Source: Valencia hispanica
Taxonomy: Eukaryota; Chordata; Actinopteri; Cyprinodontiformes; Valenciidae
Assembly: GCA_963556495.2 (NCBI GenBank)
Contig: OY747716.1
Coordinates: 9,421,071 to 9,485,070 of the forward strand
Direction: 5' to 3'
Length of the DNA stretch: 64,000 nucleotides
Shown: one piece after another, positions 44,758 to 56,049 of the stretch
Layout of the letters: every line of letters starts with the position of its first letter
Numbering within the stretch: the first letter of the stretch is position 1
Position numbers and translations under genes: made by a program
Notes under the pieces: generated by a model
The model's database searches: none
What the model was told of the DNA's origin: nothing
What the model saw: only the letters and a program-made list of their open reading frames with translations

Positions 44758-46333
44758 TAGGGGTGTAACGGTACATGCAGTCTTATTCAGATTTTTTGGT
44801 ACAGCGTTGTCGAATTGGTATGCACGTGTACCAAACGAATACAGCTGTTTGCTACCTGAACAAATGCAGATTGTTTACATGTTGAACTCAGAGCGAAGTG
44901 CACGCTCTGCACTGAACTGAATAACTCACCTGAAACAATGTCAAGCTGAATGTAAACTTCACTGATACTAGAGAAAAAACATCTGACATCCACATGGATA
45001 TTAGTAGCATCCAATCAGACCAGACTACTTATTTTGAATAAAATGCAAGTCAGTGGAATCCCCGTTGATGAGAAGGGATTTTCCCTTATTTTCACCTGGC
45101 ATGTAAATGGCACGTAATGTAATAGATGTGTTTTACTCGCGAGTTCAGCAGCTTCCCACAGGGTGCATTTTAGATGCGTTTCACTTGCAAAACAAACGTT
45201 ACACCCAGCTGGTCCCGGGAGATCACCAAACCACAGGAGAATTGCAATTAAAAGGTAGTATGCAGAAAAAAATTTAAGAAAATATATGTTAATAACCATA
45301 AACTCACCATCCGCTCCCAAAACTGCAGATATTTCTGTCCATGCCTTCTTCTTTTTCATGTTGTCCTTGTAAAAATGATCAGTGGTATCATATAAACTGG
45401 GTGACTCTCCACTTCCAAGGATTAAATCCTAGTCATGCATGATAAAAGCCAACAAATTAGACCCACAGACCAACTGACTTCAACCCTGGTGTCACAGGTA
45501 GTGATGTTTGTTTTTTTCGTAGCAAACTGAAATCTGCACGTGTTTTTTTTTATTTAGAAAGTTTCTGAATTCTTTTCACTGCTTCCTGTTAGGGATGTGT
45601 GTGGAGTATGGACCCAAACGCACACGCTGAAGGAAGGTGAAGGATGTTTATTAAAGGAGGAGGTGATGATGGTGGTGGTGTAGAGGACGACGGCAGGAAC
45701 GGAGAGGCAGGAAGACGACACACCATGGAGTGGAAGACAACAATACTAATGATCCGACCCTGAGTGCAGAGAAGTGATGGGTTTTAAAGGCAGGAGGTGA
45801 GTAGGATCAGGTGTGAATGATTTGGGAGACACAGGTGAGGACAATGAGGAGGAGTGAATACGGCAGCGTGACACTTCCGTGTTTGATTTCCTGTCTGACC
45901 CGATCTAAACCGCTGAGCTTGACACGTTTAAGAAGCGTGGAACGTTAAAAAAAATCTGCTGCGTAAATTTAGGAGAGGGCCGCAACACAACGGATCTTGA
46001 TTGTTTTCAAGTGGTTATAATGTTTTCTACTCTGCTTATGTCTGCTTTTACTATTTTATTTTAAAAAATCAAATCAAATCTTCAGTCAGTTCTATACTTT
46101 TAACTTTTTTAAGCTAAAGAACATGATAAAATCTAATTAATTTCAAGAATTGAAAGGAAGGAATACCGGAAATAGGTTCTTTGTTTAATGCTGATCAAAG
46201 TAAAAAAAAAAAAGTCATATCCACATTTGTTCTTATTTTTCTTTATTAAAGTGTACCAAAAACATACAGAACTGTAACTTTAAAACCCCAAATGTGTACC
46301 AAATCGTGATTTTTGTGTACTGTTACACTCCTA
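44758..46333 (+). mobile_element. hAT element, GGGTGTAAC family, complete ends
   Basis: Starts TAGGGGTGTAACGGTACA and ends TGTACTGTTACACTCCTA. It is flanked by an 8-base duplication, ATCAGTAG (44750-44757) and CTCAGTAG (46334-46341), one mismatch, as expected for hAT. At 1,576 bases it is far shorter than an autonomous hAT and shows no transposase, so it is a nonautonomous copy. It contains a solo-LTR-like insert at 45587-45873. Relatives are at 29023 and 60379. Confidence 0.88.
45587..45873 (-). mobile_element. Solo LTR-like insert in the hAT
   Basis: A 287-base insert starting TGTTAGGGATG and ending CAGCGTGACA, flanked by perfect 5-base duplications CTTCC (45582-45586 and 45874-45878). On the minus strand it begins TGTCACGCTG and carries AATAAA (within CCTTTAATAAACATCC, near 45645) about 60 bases before its CA end, the order expected for a polyadenylation signal in an LTR. 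There is no internal retroelement sequence, so it looks like a solo LTR left by recombination. Confidence 0.75.
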
Positions 46334-46812
46334 CTCAGTAGAGTCTTGTACGGGCACTGAAGTTTCTGTTTGAAAGGTAAGATCTAAACCAATCTGGAAT
46401 AGTTCCAGAGATCTTCACCTAGGAAGTTTGTTTATTATGATGGTGTGATGGACAGCGTCAAAAACTCCCGAAAGGCTAACACTACATTTCCCAGTGTCTG
46501 CAGCCATCATGATGTAAATGCTCGACACTTAAAACAAAGTATCTTCTATTGAATTCATTTCACAACAAACAGATAGGTGGTTCTTAAAATCTTTGAGTTG
46601 TTACAGAAAGAAAACCATTTGGTTCGGGCATTTTTTTCCCAAAAGTTAGTTATAAATGCCTAACAGTAATTTGGCAGAGAGAAGCTCCAGCTGAGTTTCT
46701 GAAGAATGGTTTCCCTCTTTAAACATTCCTCTATACACGAATCTAGAAAATGCATTAATAACTGGTTAAACATTTTTTAATACTCAATGATCTTTTTCAA
46801 TAATTTTATCAA
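46334..46812 (-). mobile_element. L2-type LINE, 5' half of the split copy
   Basis: Continuation of the L2 fragment at 44367-44757. On the minus strand it reads GTIPDWFRSYLSNRN, a conserved L2 reverse transcriptase segment, starting from about 46410 down. The rest is diverged. Confidence 0.6.
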
Positions 46813-46840
46813 AACAAACAAACAAACAAACAAACAAACA
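46811..46840 (+). repeat. (CAAA)n microsatellite
   Basis: Seven AAAC units in a row at the outer edge of the L2 fragment. Confidence 0.9.
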
Positions 46841-47909
46841 TGTTAGGTTGTGTTCTGTTTTCTCCTGGTTTGCTATCCAGTTAAAGTCCCATAATTCCAT
46901 CAAATTAAATAAGCTCTGTATTTAACAAGGGCGTGTCCAATTTTTCTGTGCCTCTGCGGTCAGAAAGGTTATAAAACTAGTTTGTAGCAGCAGACAGGAG
47001 CAATCTGTGATGGAAGTGGGGTAGGGGTGGGGGTTGATTGACCAGCGACCCGACAAGTGCAGGGCAGGCACAGCTCGTCCTGAGTCATTAGGCCAGCAGA
47101 GACCCTGCTGGAATGTTATTAGTCTCTCAGGCAGACAGAGAACACTCTGCCCTTTGTTGCACCAGGCACAAATCCTGTCACTCTTAAAATTTGCTCTTAA
47201 TTGAACTGGAGACCAATCAGGGATCCTCCTTTGGGGGGGAGCCAGTCCTGGTCGTCTGTTAACACGGGACTTCAGGCAGATATGTTGAAGACTGAATAAT
47301 CAGTGACTCCCTGCTTTTTACAGCACTCTGAGTAAATGAAGTTAAAACTAATGTCATTATCTACAAAACCACAACATTTCTCTCACTGTTATAAATGCAA
47401 TATGACACAGGAACAGGAACGTTCCAACCTGCTGTTATATAATGCAAGCTGAGATTAACTTCAGAACATTTTAAACTGGAAGTTCAACAGAGCTAAAAGG
47501 ACATTTCTTTTTTAGGTAGATAACCTCAGTCAGACCTATTGGGTCTTTCTAAAATCCCAACAAGATATGAGAAGTGTCACATCTTTTTGTAAGGTGCTGT
47601 GCCTGGATCAGAGTTTTCTGAAGATTTTGTGGGACTGTTGGCCTTTTTTACACTGCTTTGAACAGGACAAGGCAGAAGAAGAAAGAGGGAAGACATGAAG
47701 CAGGACTCCTGAGGTCGGGGGTTCCACCCCAGTACTTGAGTCAAGGACCAACAGCCCTCGTATGTTGAGGAACTTTTTTATTCTTATACTTTACCACTGA
47801 AGCCAATAAAGAGAAAACAGGTAGATTCTTCTTTTCTTTTGCATTTTTGACCAATATTCAACTTCGGAAGAATATTCTGTGCATCAACACTGTGGCAGTA
47901 GCCAGATTA
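46841..47909. other. No gene recognised
   Basis: Intergenic. The stretch 46960-47240 is less AT-rich and repeat-free by eye and could be tested for conservation; there is no other sign of function. Confidence 0.35.
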
Positions 47910-48075
47910 GGTCAGGTTCAGTTCAATTACTTCAATGCAATTAAGTTTATTTATATAATGCCGATTCACAGCAGATGTCATCTCAAGGCACATCCTGGAC
48001 AGGTTACCAGTCCATCACAGGGCAACAAAGAGGAAATATCTAGGACACACTACCATGCACACACGCATATATACA
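47910..48075 (-). mobile_element. L2 3' tail joined to a SINE fragment
   Basis: 47910-47992 (TTTATTTATATAATGCCGAT, CAGATGTCATCTCAAGGCAC) is the reverse complement of an L2 terminus. It is followed directly by CATCCTGGACAGGTTACCAG and ATCACAGGGCAACAAAGAG, the middle of the SINE described at 2066-2437. The join is probably a nested or deleted pair of insertions. Confidence 0.65.
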
Positions 48076-48860
48076 AAGCCCATTCAGGTATCAACCTGCC
48101 CAATGCAGATTACAACCCCTACGTAAATTAAGTTGGAACCATTACGTGTATTGATCCAAGACAATAAATTAGGACTTTTGGAGGCAATAAAGATGATACT
48201 CTGATATGATTGTATGTCAAAAGGGACATTAGAGCTTTTCTCAATAAAAACAAGAGCAAACCTAGGACAAGCCGGCAACTGCAACCTACTCCATACCAGT
48301 AGGTGGCAATAATGCACCAATTTGTTGTTTGCCAACTGCCAATAAATATCACCAAGAAGAAGAAGGGTGTGTTATGTTTAAGCTAATATGAGCATGCTAA
48401 CAGTAGGTATTATGAAGACTTTGTGCGAAAAGAACCCAAGGAGAGAAACTATCAAGGTTTTGAGGGACAGATTATGTTGGATTGTGGACTGGAGGACATT
48501 AACTGGACTTTTATGGACTAAGTTTGAGATGGTTAGGTTCTGTCAATGATATGAGGCTTCAGACATTGAGTTGCACATTATTTTTCTTTCTGAGTAGTTT
48601 ACATTACGATTACTGTGTTTACAGTTATAACTGTATCCTTGGTTGGCATAAATCATTGGAATCACAAGAATCTTAACTTTCAAATTGTGTGTAATATGTA
48701 CGTGTACATAGAAAGGGTGTCACAAAAAAAGGCAGATTTACCCCGGAAGTATGTAATGTACCGCCAACAGGACATTAATACGATAAGGGACTGTTTTCTG
48801 CCCCCGCCCCCAAAGAAAAATAATTAAAAAATAAGCCACAGCCCCCCCAGCTATATTCCT
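48076..48860. other. No gene; one short repeat
   Basis: The phrase GTAGGTGGCAATAATGCACC followed by TTGCCAACTGCCAATAAA and (AAG)n (48299-48366) is a common fish repeat terminus with an A/G-rich tail. Nothing else recognised. Confidence 0.4.
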
Positions 48861-49077
48861 CTGGTGCACACACACACTCTCATACCTGCGAGCACTTTAA
48901 AGAAACCAATTAGTCATGTTTTTGGGCTGTGGGAGGAAGCCGGAGTAGCTAGAGAGAACTCACACACACATTGGGGAGAACATGAAAACAGGATGCATAA
49001 AAGAAAGTCTGGGATTCCAACCCAGGATATTTTGGCCACAAGGCAACAGTGTTACCAAATGCTTCACTTTGCAGGCT
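48861..49077 (-). mobile_element. SINE copy, head end preserved
   Basis: Matches the nested SINE from ACACTCTCATACCTGCGAGC through TGGGCTGTGGGAGGAAGCCG to the head (GCTTCACTTTGCAGGC). The tRNA-like head is on the right and the tail end is missing. The B box region is mutated (GGGATTCCAACCCAGG in plus orientation). Confidence 0.75.
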
Positions 49078-50177
49078 TTATTTCAAATTAATTATGTTTA
49101 CTGTGATGAAATTTGATTTGATTCAATTTAGTTCATTTCAAATTCATTCAATTCAGCTAAATGTATTTCAGTTCCATTAAATTGCATTTAATCGTATTAA
49201 ATTGAGGTTTCAACTCACACTCATTCAATGAAGGAAACCCTCCATTCCTTCTCTATACCTATATATAAGGGGGTTTGTGTGTGTGTGTGTGGGGGGGGGG
49301 CTTTTCTCAGGCAGTCAGAGGTTGAGAGGTTAGATGTACTGCATTGTTGGGCAACACAGAGACACACCAGGCATGCTCACTCAATCAGTTATGAACATTT
49401 CAGTTTATTCTGAATTCATTCAGTCCAGAACAGTCCAGGGAGGTTCAACACAACAGAAACACAAAAACATCAAGTTTAGTAGATTATAAAGGGCAAATTA
49501 GCAACAAAGAAAATTGTTCCTCTCTAAGGAAATTAGCTGTTTGGATAAAATGTCTGTCTGAATCTAACAACTAGTCAACCTTCAGTAAATAGTCATTCAA
49601 ACCCAGAAGAAAAAATGCCTTTTAGTGCCACTTAAAGCAAATATTTATTTTATCATTTATTTGAAGACCATTGTTCAATATAATTATGAATGTTTGGTCT
49701 TTGGACTCAGATTATTCCATCTACCCTATGACAAGGAAGGCTACAGTTCCCATATTGGAAACAGTTCTATTGCTATGCCCAGTTACGGGCTGTAACCCTT
49801 TACTTCTCAACAGATGTTACCATCTGTCTGGGAAGCTATTGAAAAAACATCAGTAAAAAGCCTCTGGATAAACTCATACATTTTTGGGGCATAATTAAAA
49901 GCAACTGTCCTGATTCTGATTTAAAGCTGGAAGATGGGGGTGCGCACCATTTCAGACATTGTTGGGGGGATTAGTGCTATGTGATGCAAAAGTCTGTCTG
50001 CTGGGTATCTACCCAAAGAATCTTACCCCCTGCATATTAAGTGATTTTGGACTCCTACAGATGAGTAGAGTCATTGCTTTAACATGGAAGAAATACATGT
50101 GGGTATAGGAAATGTCATCTCTAGCTTCAATGCAGAAACCGACCCATACGATCAAAGGAACCCCTATGAAAAAAACA
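49078..50177. other. No gene; low-complexity tracts
   Basis: Contains an ATTCA/ATTTCA-rich stretch at 49085-49205, probably a LINE tail remnant, and a (GT)n-poly-G tract at 49274-49301. Remaining sequence is not recognised. Confidence 0.4.
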
Positions 50178-50325
50178 TGGATTTCACATGGGCAAAATCA
50201 CATGTGATCACATGTGAAAAATCTTTGACCAATGTGAAATTCACATGTGGAAGCATGTAAAAATTTGATGTGTGAAGAACATGTGACAACATGTGTTTTG
50301 CCCACATTTCCAATGTGAATTTGGA
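50178..50325. repeat. Palindromic CACATGTGA repeat block
   Basis: The 9-mer CACATGTGA and close variants recur about ten times in 150 bases in both orientations. The stretch TCACATGTGATCACATGTGA (50198-50217) is a perfect 20-base palindrome. The block could fold into cruciforms. It may be a MITE remnant or a minisatellite. Confidence 0.75.
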
Positions 50326-50545
50326 ACATTTTTATGGTAATATAAACTATGAAACCCTTGTACATTTAGTTTCCTAGAGGGATTTTCTGGCAGGAATTTC
50401 CGATGGAGGTTCTTTATGGTGTCAGTCTTAAACTACTTCTGCTTTTTACCTTTTCCCTTTGTTACGGTCTGCTTTTTACCCACTGTTGAACGACTTACGT
50501 CATCCCTGGTGTGAAAGGTACTCTGAAATTTGTGTTTGAGGCTTT

Positions 50546-51122
50546 TCACAAGTGCATGATGATAGACCAGAGTTCTCCGCACATTATTACTGACTGAACT
50601 TGTTCCCAGCATCCTTGTTCTGTTTCTAGGAGAGTCGACACTGCACAGTAGCCATTCATAGCGCTTACAGTATTTGATGTTTTTGTTTGAGCTTTAAGCT
50701 TTTCCTTGAGTTTCTGGTTCTCAATGTATATTTTTTGGTATTGTCTTCTTATAGTCCTTCTTCCTTGTATTCTCTGTCTGAAATTACAACTTATAACATG
50801 GAGCTGCATTCTCTTTTTTCAGTTTGCACCAATAAGTGCAATTTCTATATCAGGGGGGGTGACTGGTGGTTGTGTGTCTATGTGTGTAGAGCTCTACAAG
50901 TTTGAAATTGGCTTATATTCAGATTTTTGCCATCTCTCCTGCTGTGCTGTCAGTGTCCTCTTTGTCCAAAAACTATGTAAGCAAGATCCTTAGTGTGTTT
51001 AAAGTTGCGCACATTTTTCCGCTACGTTTTTTTCTATAAATCCTAAACTTGGCATAGAAAGTTGCTTATGTAGTTTTCACACCCAGTTTTGTGCGTAAGC
51101 AAGCTTTATAAATGAGACCACA
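50546..51122. mobile_element. DNA-element end (GGTCTCATTTATAAAG type)
   Basis: The right end GCTTTATAAATGAGACCAC is the inverted form of the left end at 51829. The internal phrase CCAATAAGTGCAATTTCTAT (50829-50848) also occurs at 52269 on the same strand. These ends resemble a PIF/Harbinger-like nonautonomous fish family; the left end was not found. A minus-strand 87-codon frame (50546-50809) ends in a Lys/Glu-rich stretch but is not identifiable. Confidence 0.5.
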
Positions 51123-51828
51123 GATAGGTAGGCAAGTTGGGGTTGAGTGCCTAGCCCACCGGCCCTTCTACATGTGACAAAAGCTGGAATCAAACACACA
51201 ACCTTCGGATTGCGAGGCAAGTACTCTTCCTACTGAGCCAAAGTGTCCTTGTATGACTGAGAACAGATCTTAAGCTGTTTTTGTCCCACTGCTGTCATTC
51301 CGTAATGTACATAATTTCCAGGAAGAAAGTGGTTTTAGATGTGACAGATTTTAGCAGAAGTCTCTGTTTCAGAGGCAGCTCTGAGACTTAGAACTGCTGT
51401 GACACTTTCCTCTCAAAGTCATCTGTATTAAGAGTCACAGAATCTTCACAATAAACCTTGAGGAAAATTCCTGTTGACCCGATTTTTATCCTCCAAGAAA
51501 TAAATGCACTGGAGCTTAAGTGTGCCACTTCACTTCATGTCCCACTTTCCCCTAAAGTCAGCCTACACAGCACATGGCTCATTCAGTATAATACAGGTAT
51601 ACTGTTGGATATTTATGTATTCTTACCTCTGTTATCACATGTACAAAATGTTGCTCCTAGATTCATGTCTGGACTGATAGAAAAAATAGGTACAAGCCAT
51701 TTGAAACTACAGCATAATTTACATTTACCTTCATTACATGTTCTTTGTGAAAGAAGGGAGTCCTGGACCACAACTATAGAAAAAACATAACATGAATCCA
51801 AAGTTGGCTGTAAAAATACAAAGACCAG
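51123..51828. other. No gene recognised
   Basis: Intergenic DNA between two DNA-element ends, with a 110-codon plus frame at 51458-51790 that shows no domain. Confidence 0.4.
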
Positions 51829-52300
51829 GGGTCTCATTTATAAAGCTTTGCATTGCATCATTACTAAAACCGTACTTAAGCTCGGTAACTTTTTTTTACT
51901 TACGCCTAGTAAGTTTCCGATCTATCAACCTTGGAGTATGCACAGCTGCGGGTGTTTTTGGATCATATCCCTTTTCTTACACACCCACTTTCTCCCATAA
52001 ACGGTCCACGCAAAGTGTCTAGTGAATATTCTGTGTTCCTGACATAAAAAAGAAGAGCGGGGGACGGGGTGCACGGTTCCAGCGGCTCGGTAGATCTAAC
52101 ACCTGGTCCAGTTCAGCAAATACATTTAATAGGACTGCTTTAAGGAATCTACATCGGGTCCCCCATCCAGATGTTTCCAGTGGTGTGATCTTTAATGAGT
52201 GCCAGCATCCATTGTGCAGCATTATACATGGGACGCTGCAGTATACGTACTTAACACAATTAATAAACCAATAAGTGCAATTTCTATATAATCTGAAGAC
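51829..52300. mobile_element. DNA-element end, second copy
   Basis: Starts GGGGTCTCATTTATAAAGC and contains CCAATAAGTGCAATTTCTAT at about 52269. Only the left end is visible, so the right limit is approximate. Confidence 0.5.
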
Positions 52301-52658
52301 ATAAATACATATATACATACTGTGATATAATTCTGCAACATATTTTTATTCAGGTTCTCATTTTTCTGGATTAAGCAGCTATAAATGCATTGTTCTGTTG
52401 ACTCTACCTTGGATGATGCAAATACCGTAATTTTCAGACTACTGAGTACACCTGAGCTGCACCAGCTAAATTTTATAAGGAAATACATTTTGTAAATATA
52501 TAGTCTGCACTTGAAAATAACCGCAGGTTTTCATGCTGTAACATGACATATTTACACAGAAAGACGGTATACGGAAGATTTTTGTTTTGTTTTAATTACC
52601 TCCATCAGGGTTAATGTTTTTTGCCCCTCTGTCTGCCTGTTGGTAAGTCTGTCTAGTT

Positions 52659-53830
52659 TAGAGATGGGGACTCGAGTTTGAGACTCCGACTCGAGTCCGA
52701 CTTAAGTCGCACAAACAGTGACTTCAGACTCGACTTGGACTCGAGCCGCGGGACTCGTGAACAATGTTTTGGGGTTTTTTTCTCCCTCCTTTACCTATAA
52801 CCTGCCCACGGCAGTGTTTCCCACACATAGACAAATCTGTGGCGGTGCGCCACAGATTAAACTCCGACCCCAAAAAAAGGAACAAAAATCAACACCGACT
52901 GTCACATATTGCGTTTCATTTTTCTTTTTTACGCTATTTAAAACACGCAGCTATCTTTCCTTTCTATGCTCTCTCCTCGTCTCTCTGTCACTCACGCGTC
53001 TCTCTCGCTCTCTCTCTCTCTCACACACACACACGCACACACACACCTCACACACACAGCCCCTCCCCTCCGTTCACAGCACGTCTGTCTGAATCACCTG
53101 TGGAGGCGTGGCCTATTTGGTGCAGAGAAGACGGCTGGCGAAAGGTTGGTATTTCGTGAACACTTTTAACACACAATCACAGATTAAAAAGTGCTATAAA
53201 ATATTTTAGATTCTGATTACAATAGTTTCATTGTGTTAATGTTACTGTAGGTCCCAACCCTTAGCAAACAAACGATTGCGCCTTCTTTAGAAAGTTAACT
53301 ATAGTCGCAAGTTTGCGGTAAAATATAGGGTGTTAAAATTAATGTAATACAGTCTGTGTAAACAATTATTAACTTTGTTTTTTACTTATTAACCTTTAGG
53401 AATTAGCATATCCCTTTAGGAATCTTTGCTCTGTACTGTACTATGTGTTCATGCTACAAGGCAAAATATAGATATTAACTTAAGAGTAAAGCATTCTTGT
53501 TTTGGTCATGTTGCAAAACTAATTATATATCAAAATCAAAGCTGATACTGTATGCTAATAGATAAAGTAGTCATAATAACATATTACATGCTTTGAATTT
53601 TTTTATATATAGCTATGCAGTGTTGGATGGGTCGCTGTAGGTGATGATGTAACACTTTTAACTGGAGACTTAATATAATAGAGAGACTTGAGACTTGACT
53701 TGGACTCTAGCTCAGAGACTTGAGACTTGACTTGGACTCTAGCTCAAAGACTTGAGACTTGACTTGGACTCTAGCTCAAAGACTTAAGACTTGACTTGGA
53801 CTCTAGCTCAGAGACTTGTGAGCATCTCTG
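52659..53830. mobile_element. hAT-type element with GACTCGAG/GACTTGAG-rich ends
   Basis: Starts TAGAGATGGGGACTCGAG and ends CTCACAAG-type in reverse (GACTTGTGAGCATCTCTG). It is flanked by an 8-base duplication, GTCTAGTT (52651-52658) and GCCTAGTT (53831-53838), one mismatch. At 1,172 bases it has no transposase. Inside lie the start of another hAT-like family (CAGTGTTTCCCACACATAG, 52812 on), a (CT)n/(CA)n tract (about 52993-53062) and a 32-base tandem repeat (53683-53810). Confidence 0.8.
53683..53810 (+). repeat. 32-base tandem repeat inside the hAT end
   Basis: Four consecutive 32-base units (each starting GAGACTTGAGACTTGACTTG or AAGACTTGAGACTTGACTTG and ending GGACTCTAGCTCA), followed by a partial fifth. 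Only a few substitutions separate the units, so the expansion is recent relative to the element. Confidence 0.9.
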
Positions 53831-54163
53831 GCCTAGTTATGGACGGATATTGATGACATTTTCAAGAAATGTCCGCAATGGGACCAGGAACAACTAAATA
53901 AATTTGATCCGTCATGAATCGCGTATCCACCCACAGACCAAAGGTGCTAACCTCCTTTCCTCCCCCTTGTCAGACAGCTCATAAGCAGCTCCTCAAGCAC
54001 AGCAGCCCCGAATATTTTGCTTTCCGCTGGAAGAGCACACCCATGCATCTCATTAAGAGACATTTTATTGGAAAAGTACCGAAAGTTAGAATTAGATAAC
54101 ATAGGAATAAGGGGGATGAGTGGCCCTGGCGGAGGTCTGTGCTCTCTGAGTTCTTTTCTAGTC

Positions 54164-55029
54164 TAAGACATGCTTTTTTTTAAACTCTGCCTGAAAATTG
54201 TCCGTATAGCACCAACACGGCATCAACACAACACCAACACGACAGTAACACGCCTGGTTAGAAAATAAGACCTACATTAGCCTTCCAGAAAAGTCATGGT
54301 CGCTATTTTCATCTTCCTCTTAACCACTAAAGTCAAAGTCTCACCATCAATTAATTGATGCCAGGCTAACGCGCAGTAGCTCTAATTCCTTCTTTGAGCC
54401 AGCTCGATTGCCTTTAACTTAAAAGCAGCATCATATGCATTTATTTGTGTGTTTTCCATGATAGGGTTGTCTGCGTGATGCGCAAAAATAACAGTTTAAA
54501 ATCATTATCAAAACTAGTGTCTCTATGTCAGCGCATAATGTCCAAAATGTCATAACTAACCACTGCAGTTATAATGTAGAGTGTTGAAAAAGAAAATACT
54601 GAAATAAACAAAGGTTACTCCTACATTCACTCCTCTGCCGATCACATCCTCTCAAGATCCACTTAACTTCCTTGGACTTCATCAATTTCAAGCTGAAGTT
54701 AGAACCTCACTTTCATCCTACAAACAAAGATCTGATCCATCTTAAACAAACCTGTGCTAACCACGTACCCTTCTTCCAGTGGCGCAGCCCCTCAAAAAAT
54801 CTCCTCCTCTGGTCTCCTGTGTTGCAATCTTTTCTGAAAAAGAAAATCCTCTGGGAAAATATTAATTTTTATGATTTATCATTGTGTGCTAATTCTGTTG
54901 TATCATTAGAGTCTCTTTGAAAACACGCCACTCATGTTCGTTGTGTTCAGACAGCCAGCCTGGTGGAAGAAACTGTCTTTGTTGTGGCTGGATTTTGCAA
55001 ATCGTGCTCTGTAGCACCGACCTGAAGGT
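54164..55029. other. No gene recognised
   Basis: Intergenic. An 82-codon plus frame at 54672-54920 has no domain; a short CAACAC-rich stretch (54210-54250) is the only low-complexity feature. Confidence 0.4.
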
Positions 55030-55205
55030 ACCAGTCAATCATTTGTGTCCAGGATGTGTGTGGTATGTAGAGATGTTAGCTGCCCTTTTCTTTACTTTTG
55101 ATCAGTACAAGTCCTGGATGGAGGGAAGGTCAGCCCTGATGATCCTCTCAGTGGACTGGGTTGTTTATTGCAGTCTGGCCCTGTCCTGGACATCAGTGCT
55201 ACGGA
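55030..55205 (-). mobile_element. LINE C-terminal fragment
   Basis: ACAAGTCCTGGATGGAGGGA, GATGATCCTCTCAGTGGACT and TGCAGTCTGGCCCTGTCCTG are, in reverse, the C-terminal segment of a CR1/Rex1-like LINE as at 19850-20030. It abuts the next LINE fragment directly. Confidence 0.55.
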
Positions 55206-56045
55206 GTTGTATGCGCCCCTACTCTGAAACACCTCACCAGGGAGGCGTCCAGAAGGCATCCTGACCAGATGCCCGAGCCACCTCAACTGACTCCTCTCGA
55301 TGTGGAGGAGCAGTGGCTCTACTCTGAGCCCCCTCCGGATGACTGAGCTTTTTTATCTCTAAGGGAGAGCCCAGACACCCTACGGAGGAAACTCATTTCG
55401 GCCGCTTGTATCCGTGATCTCGTTCTTTCGGTCACCACCCAGAGTTCGTGACCATAGATAAGGGTAGGAACGTAGATCGACCGGTAAATCGAGAGCTTCG
55501 CCTTTCGGCTCAGCTATCTCTTCACCACGACAGACTGGTACAGCGCCCGCATAACAGCAGATGCCCTACCAATCCGTCTATCGATCTCCCGCTCCATTTT
55601 TTCCTCATTCGTGAACAAGACCCCCAGATACTTAAACTCCTCCACTTGGGGAAGGACCTCATCCCCGACCCGGAAAAGGAACCCCACCCTTTTTCGGCTC
55701 AAGACCATGGCCTCGGATTTGGAGGTGCTGATTCTCATCCCAGCCGCTTCTTCACACTTGGCTGCGAACCTTTTTAAACAGGGGGACCACCACCCCGGTC
55801 TGCCAATCCACGCAATATTGCAAAGCCGCGTTAACCAACACAGCCCCACAACATCCAGGGCCCTGAGGAACTCTGGCCGAATCTCATCCACCCCCGGAGC
55901 CTTGCCACCGAGGAGCATTTTAAAAACCTCGGTGACCTCAGCACCAGAGATTGGAGAGCCCGACCCAAAGTCCCCAAACCATGCTTCCAGATTGGAAGGC
56001 GTGCTGGTGGGGCGAACTGCACCAGCTTTAAAAAATAAATAAATA
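55206..56045 (-). mobile_element. RTE/Rex3-like LINE with central deletion
   Basis: Read right to left: LEAWFGDFGSGSPISGAEVT, LLGGKAPGVDEIRPEFLRAL and LCNIAW. Then a jump at about 55790 to RFAAKCEEAAGMRISTSKSE, FKYLGVLFTNE, MEREIDRRIGRASAVMRALY and YQSVVVKR, with the far C-terminal MRWLGHLVRMPSGRLPGEVF near 55285-55230. The jump removes most of the fingers and the whole palm, including the catalytic Asp pair, yet the frame stays open for 185 codons (56071-55514). Family name from remembered motifs. Confidence 0.82.
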
Positions 56046-56049
56046 AAAA

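Larger units (their letters stand above)
52598..54163. repeat. Interspersed repeat split by a hAT
   Basis: 52598-52658 (ATTACCTCCATCAGGGTTAA, TCTGTCTGCCTG) and 53839-54163 (ATGGACGGATATTGATGACA, TTTCAAGAAATGTCCGCAAT, ending CCCTGGCGGAGGTCTGTGC) are the two parts of one common fish repeat. Without the hAT at 52659-53830 they join as CTAGTT-ATGGACGG. The middle of the right part is diverged. Confidence 0.6.

Noticed and set aside
52718..53169. Overlapping frames of 124 and 131 codons with Ser/His/Thr repeats
   Set aside because: They run through (CT)n and (CA)n tracts inside a hAT element, in three frames at once.
53683..53810. 32-base direct repeats as a possible CRISPR array
   Set aside because: The units are contiguous with no spacers and belong to a transposon end.
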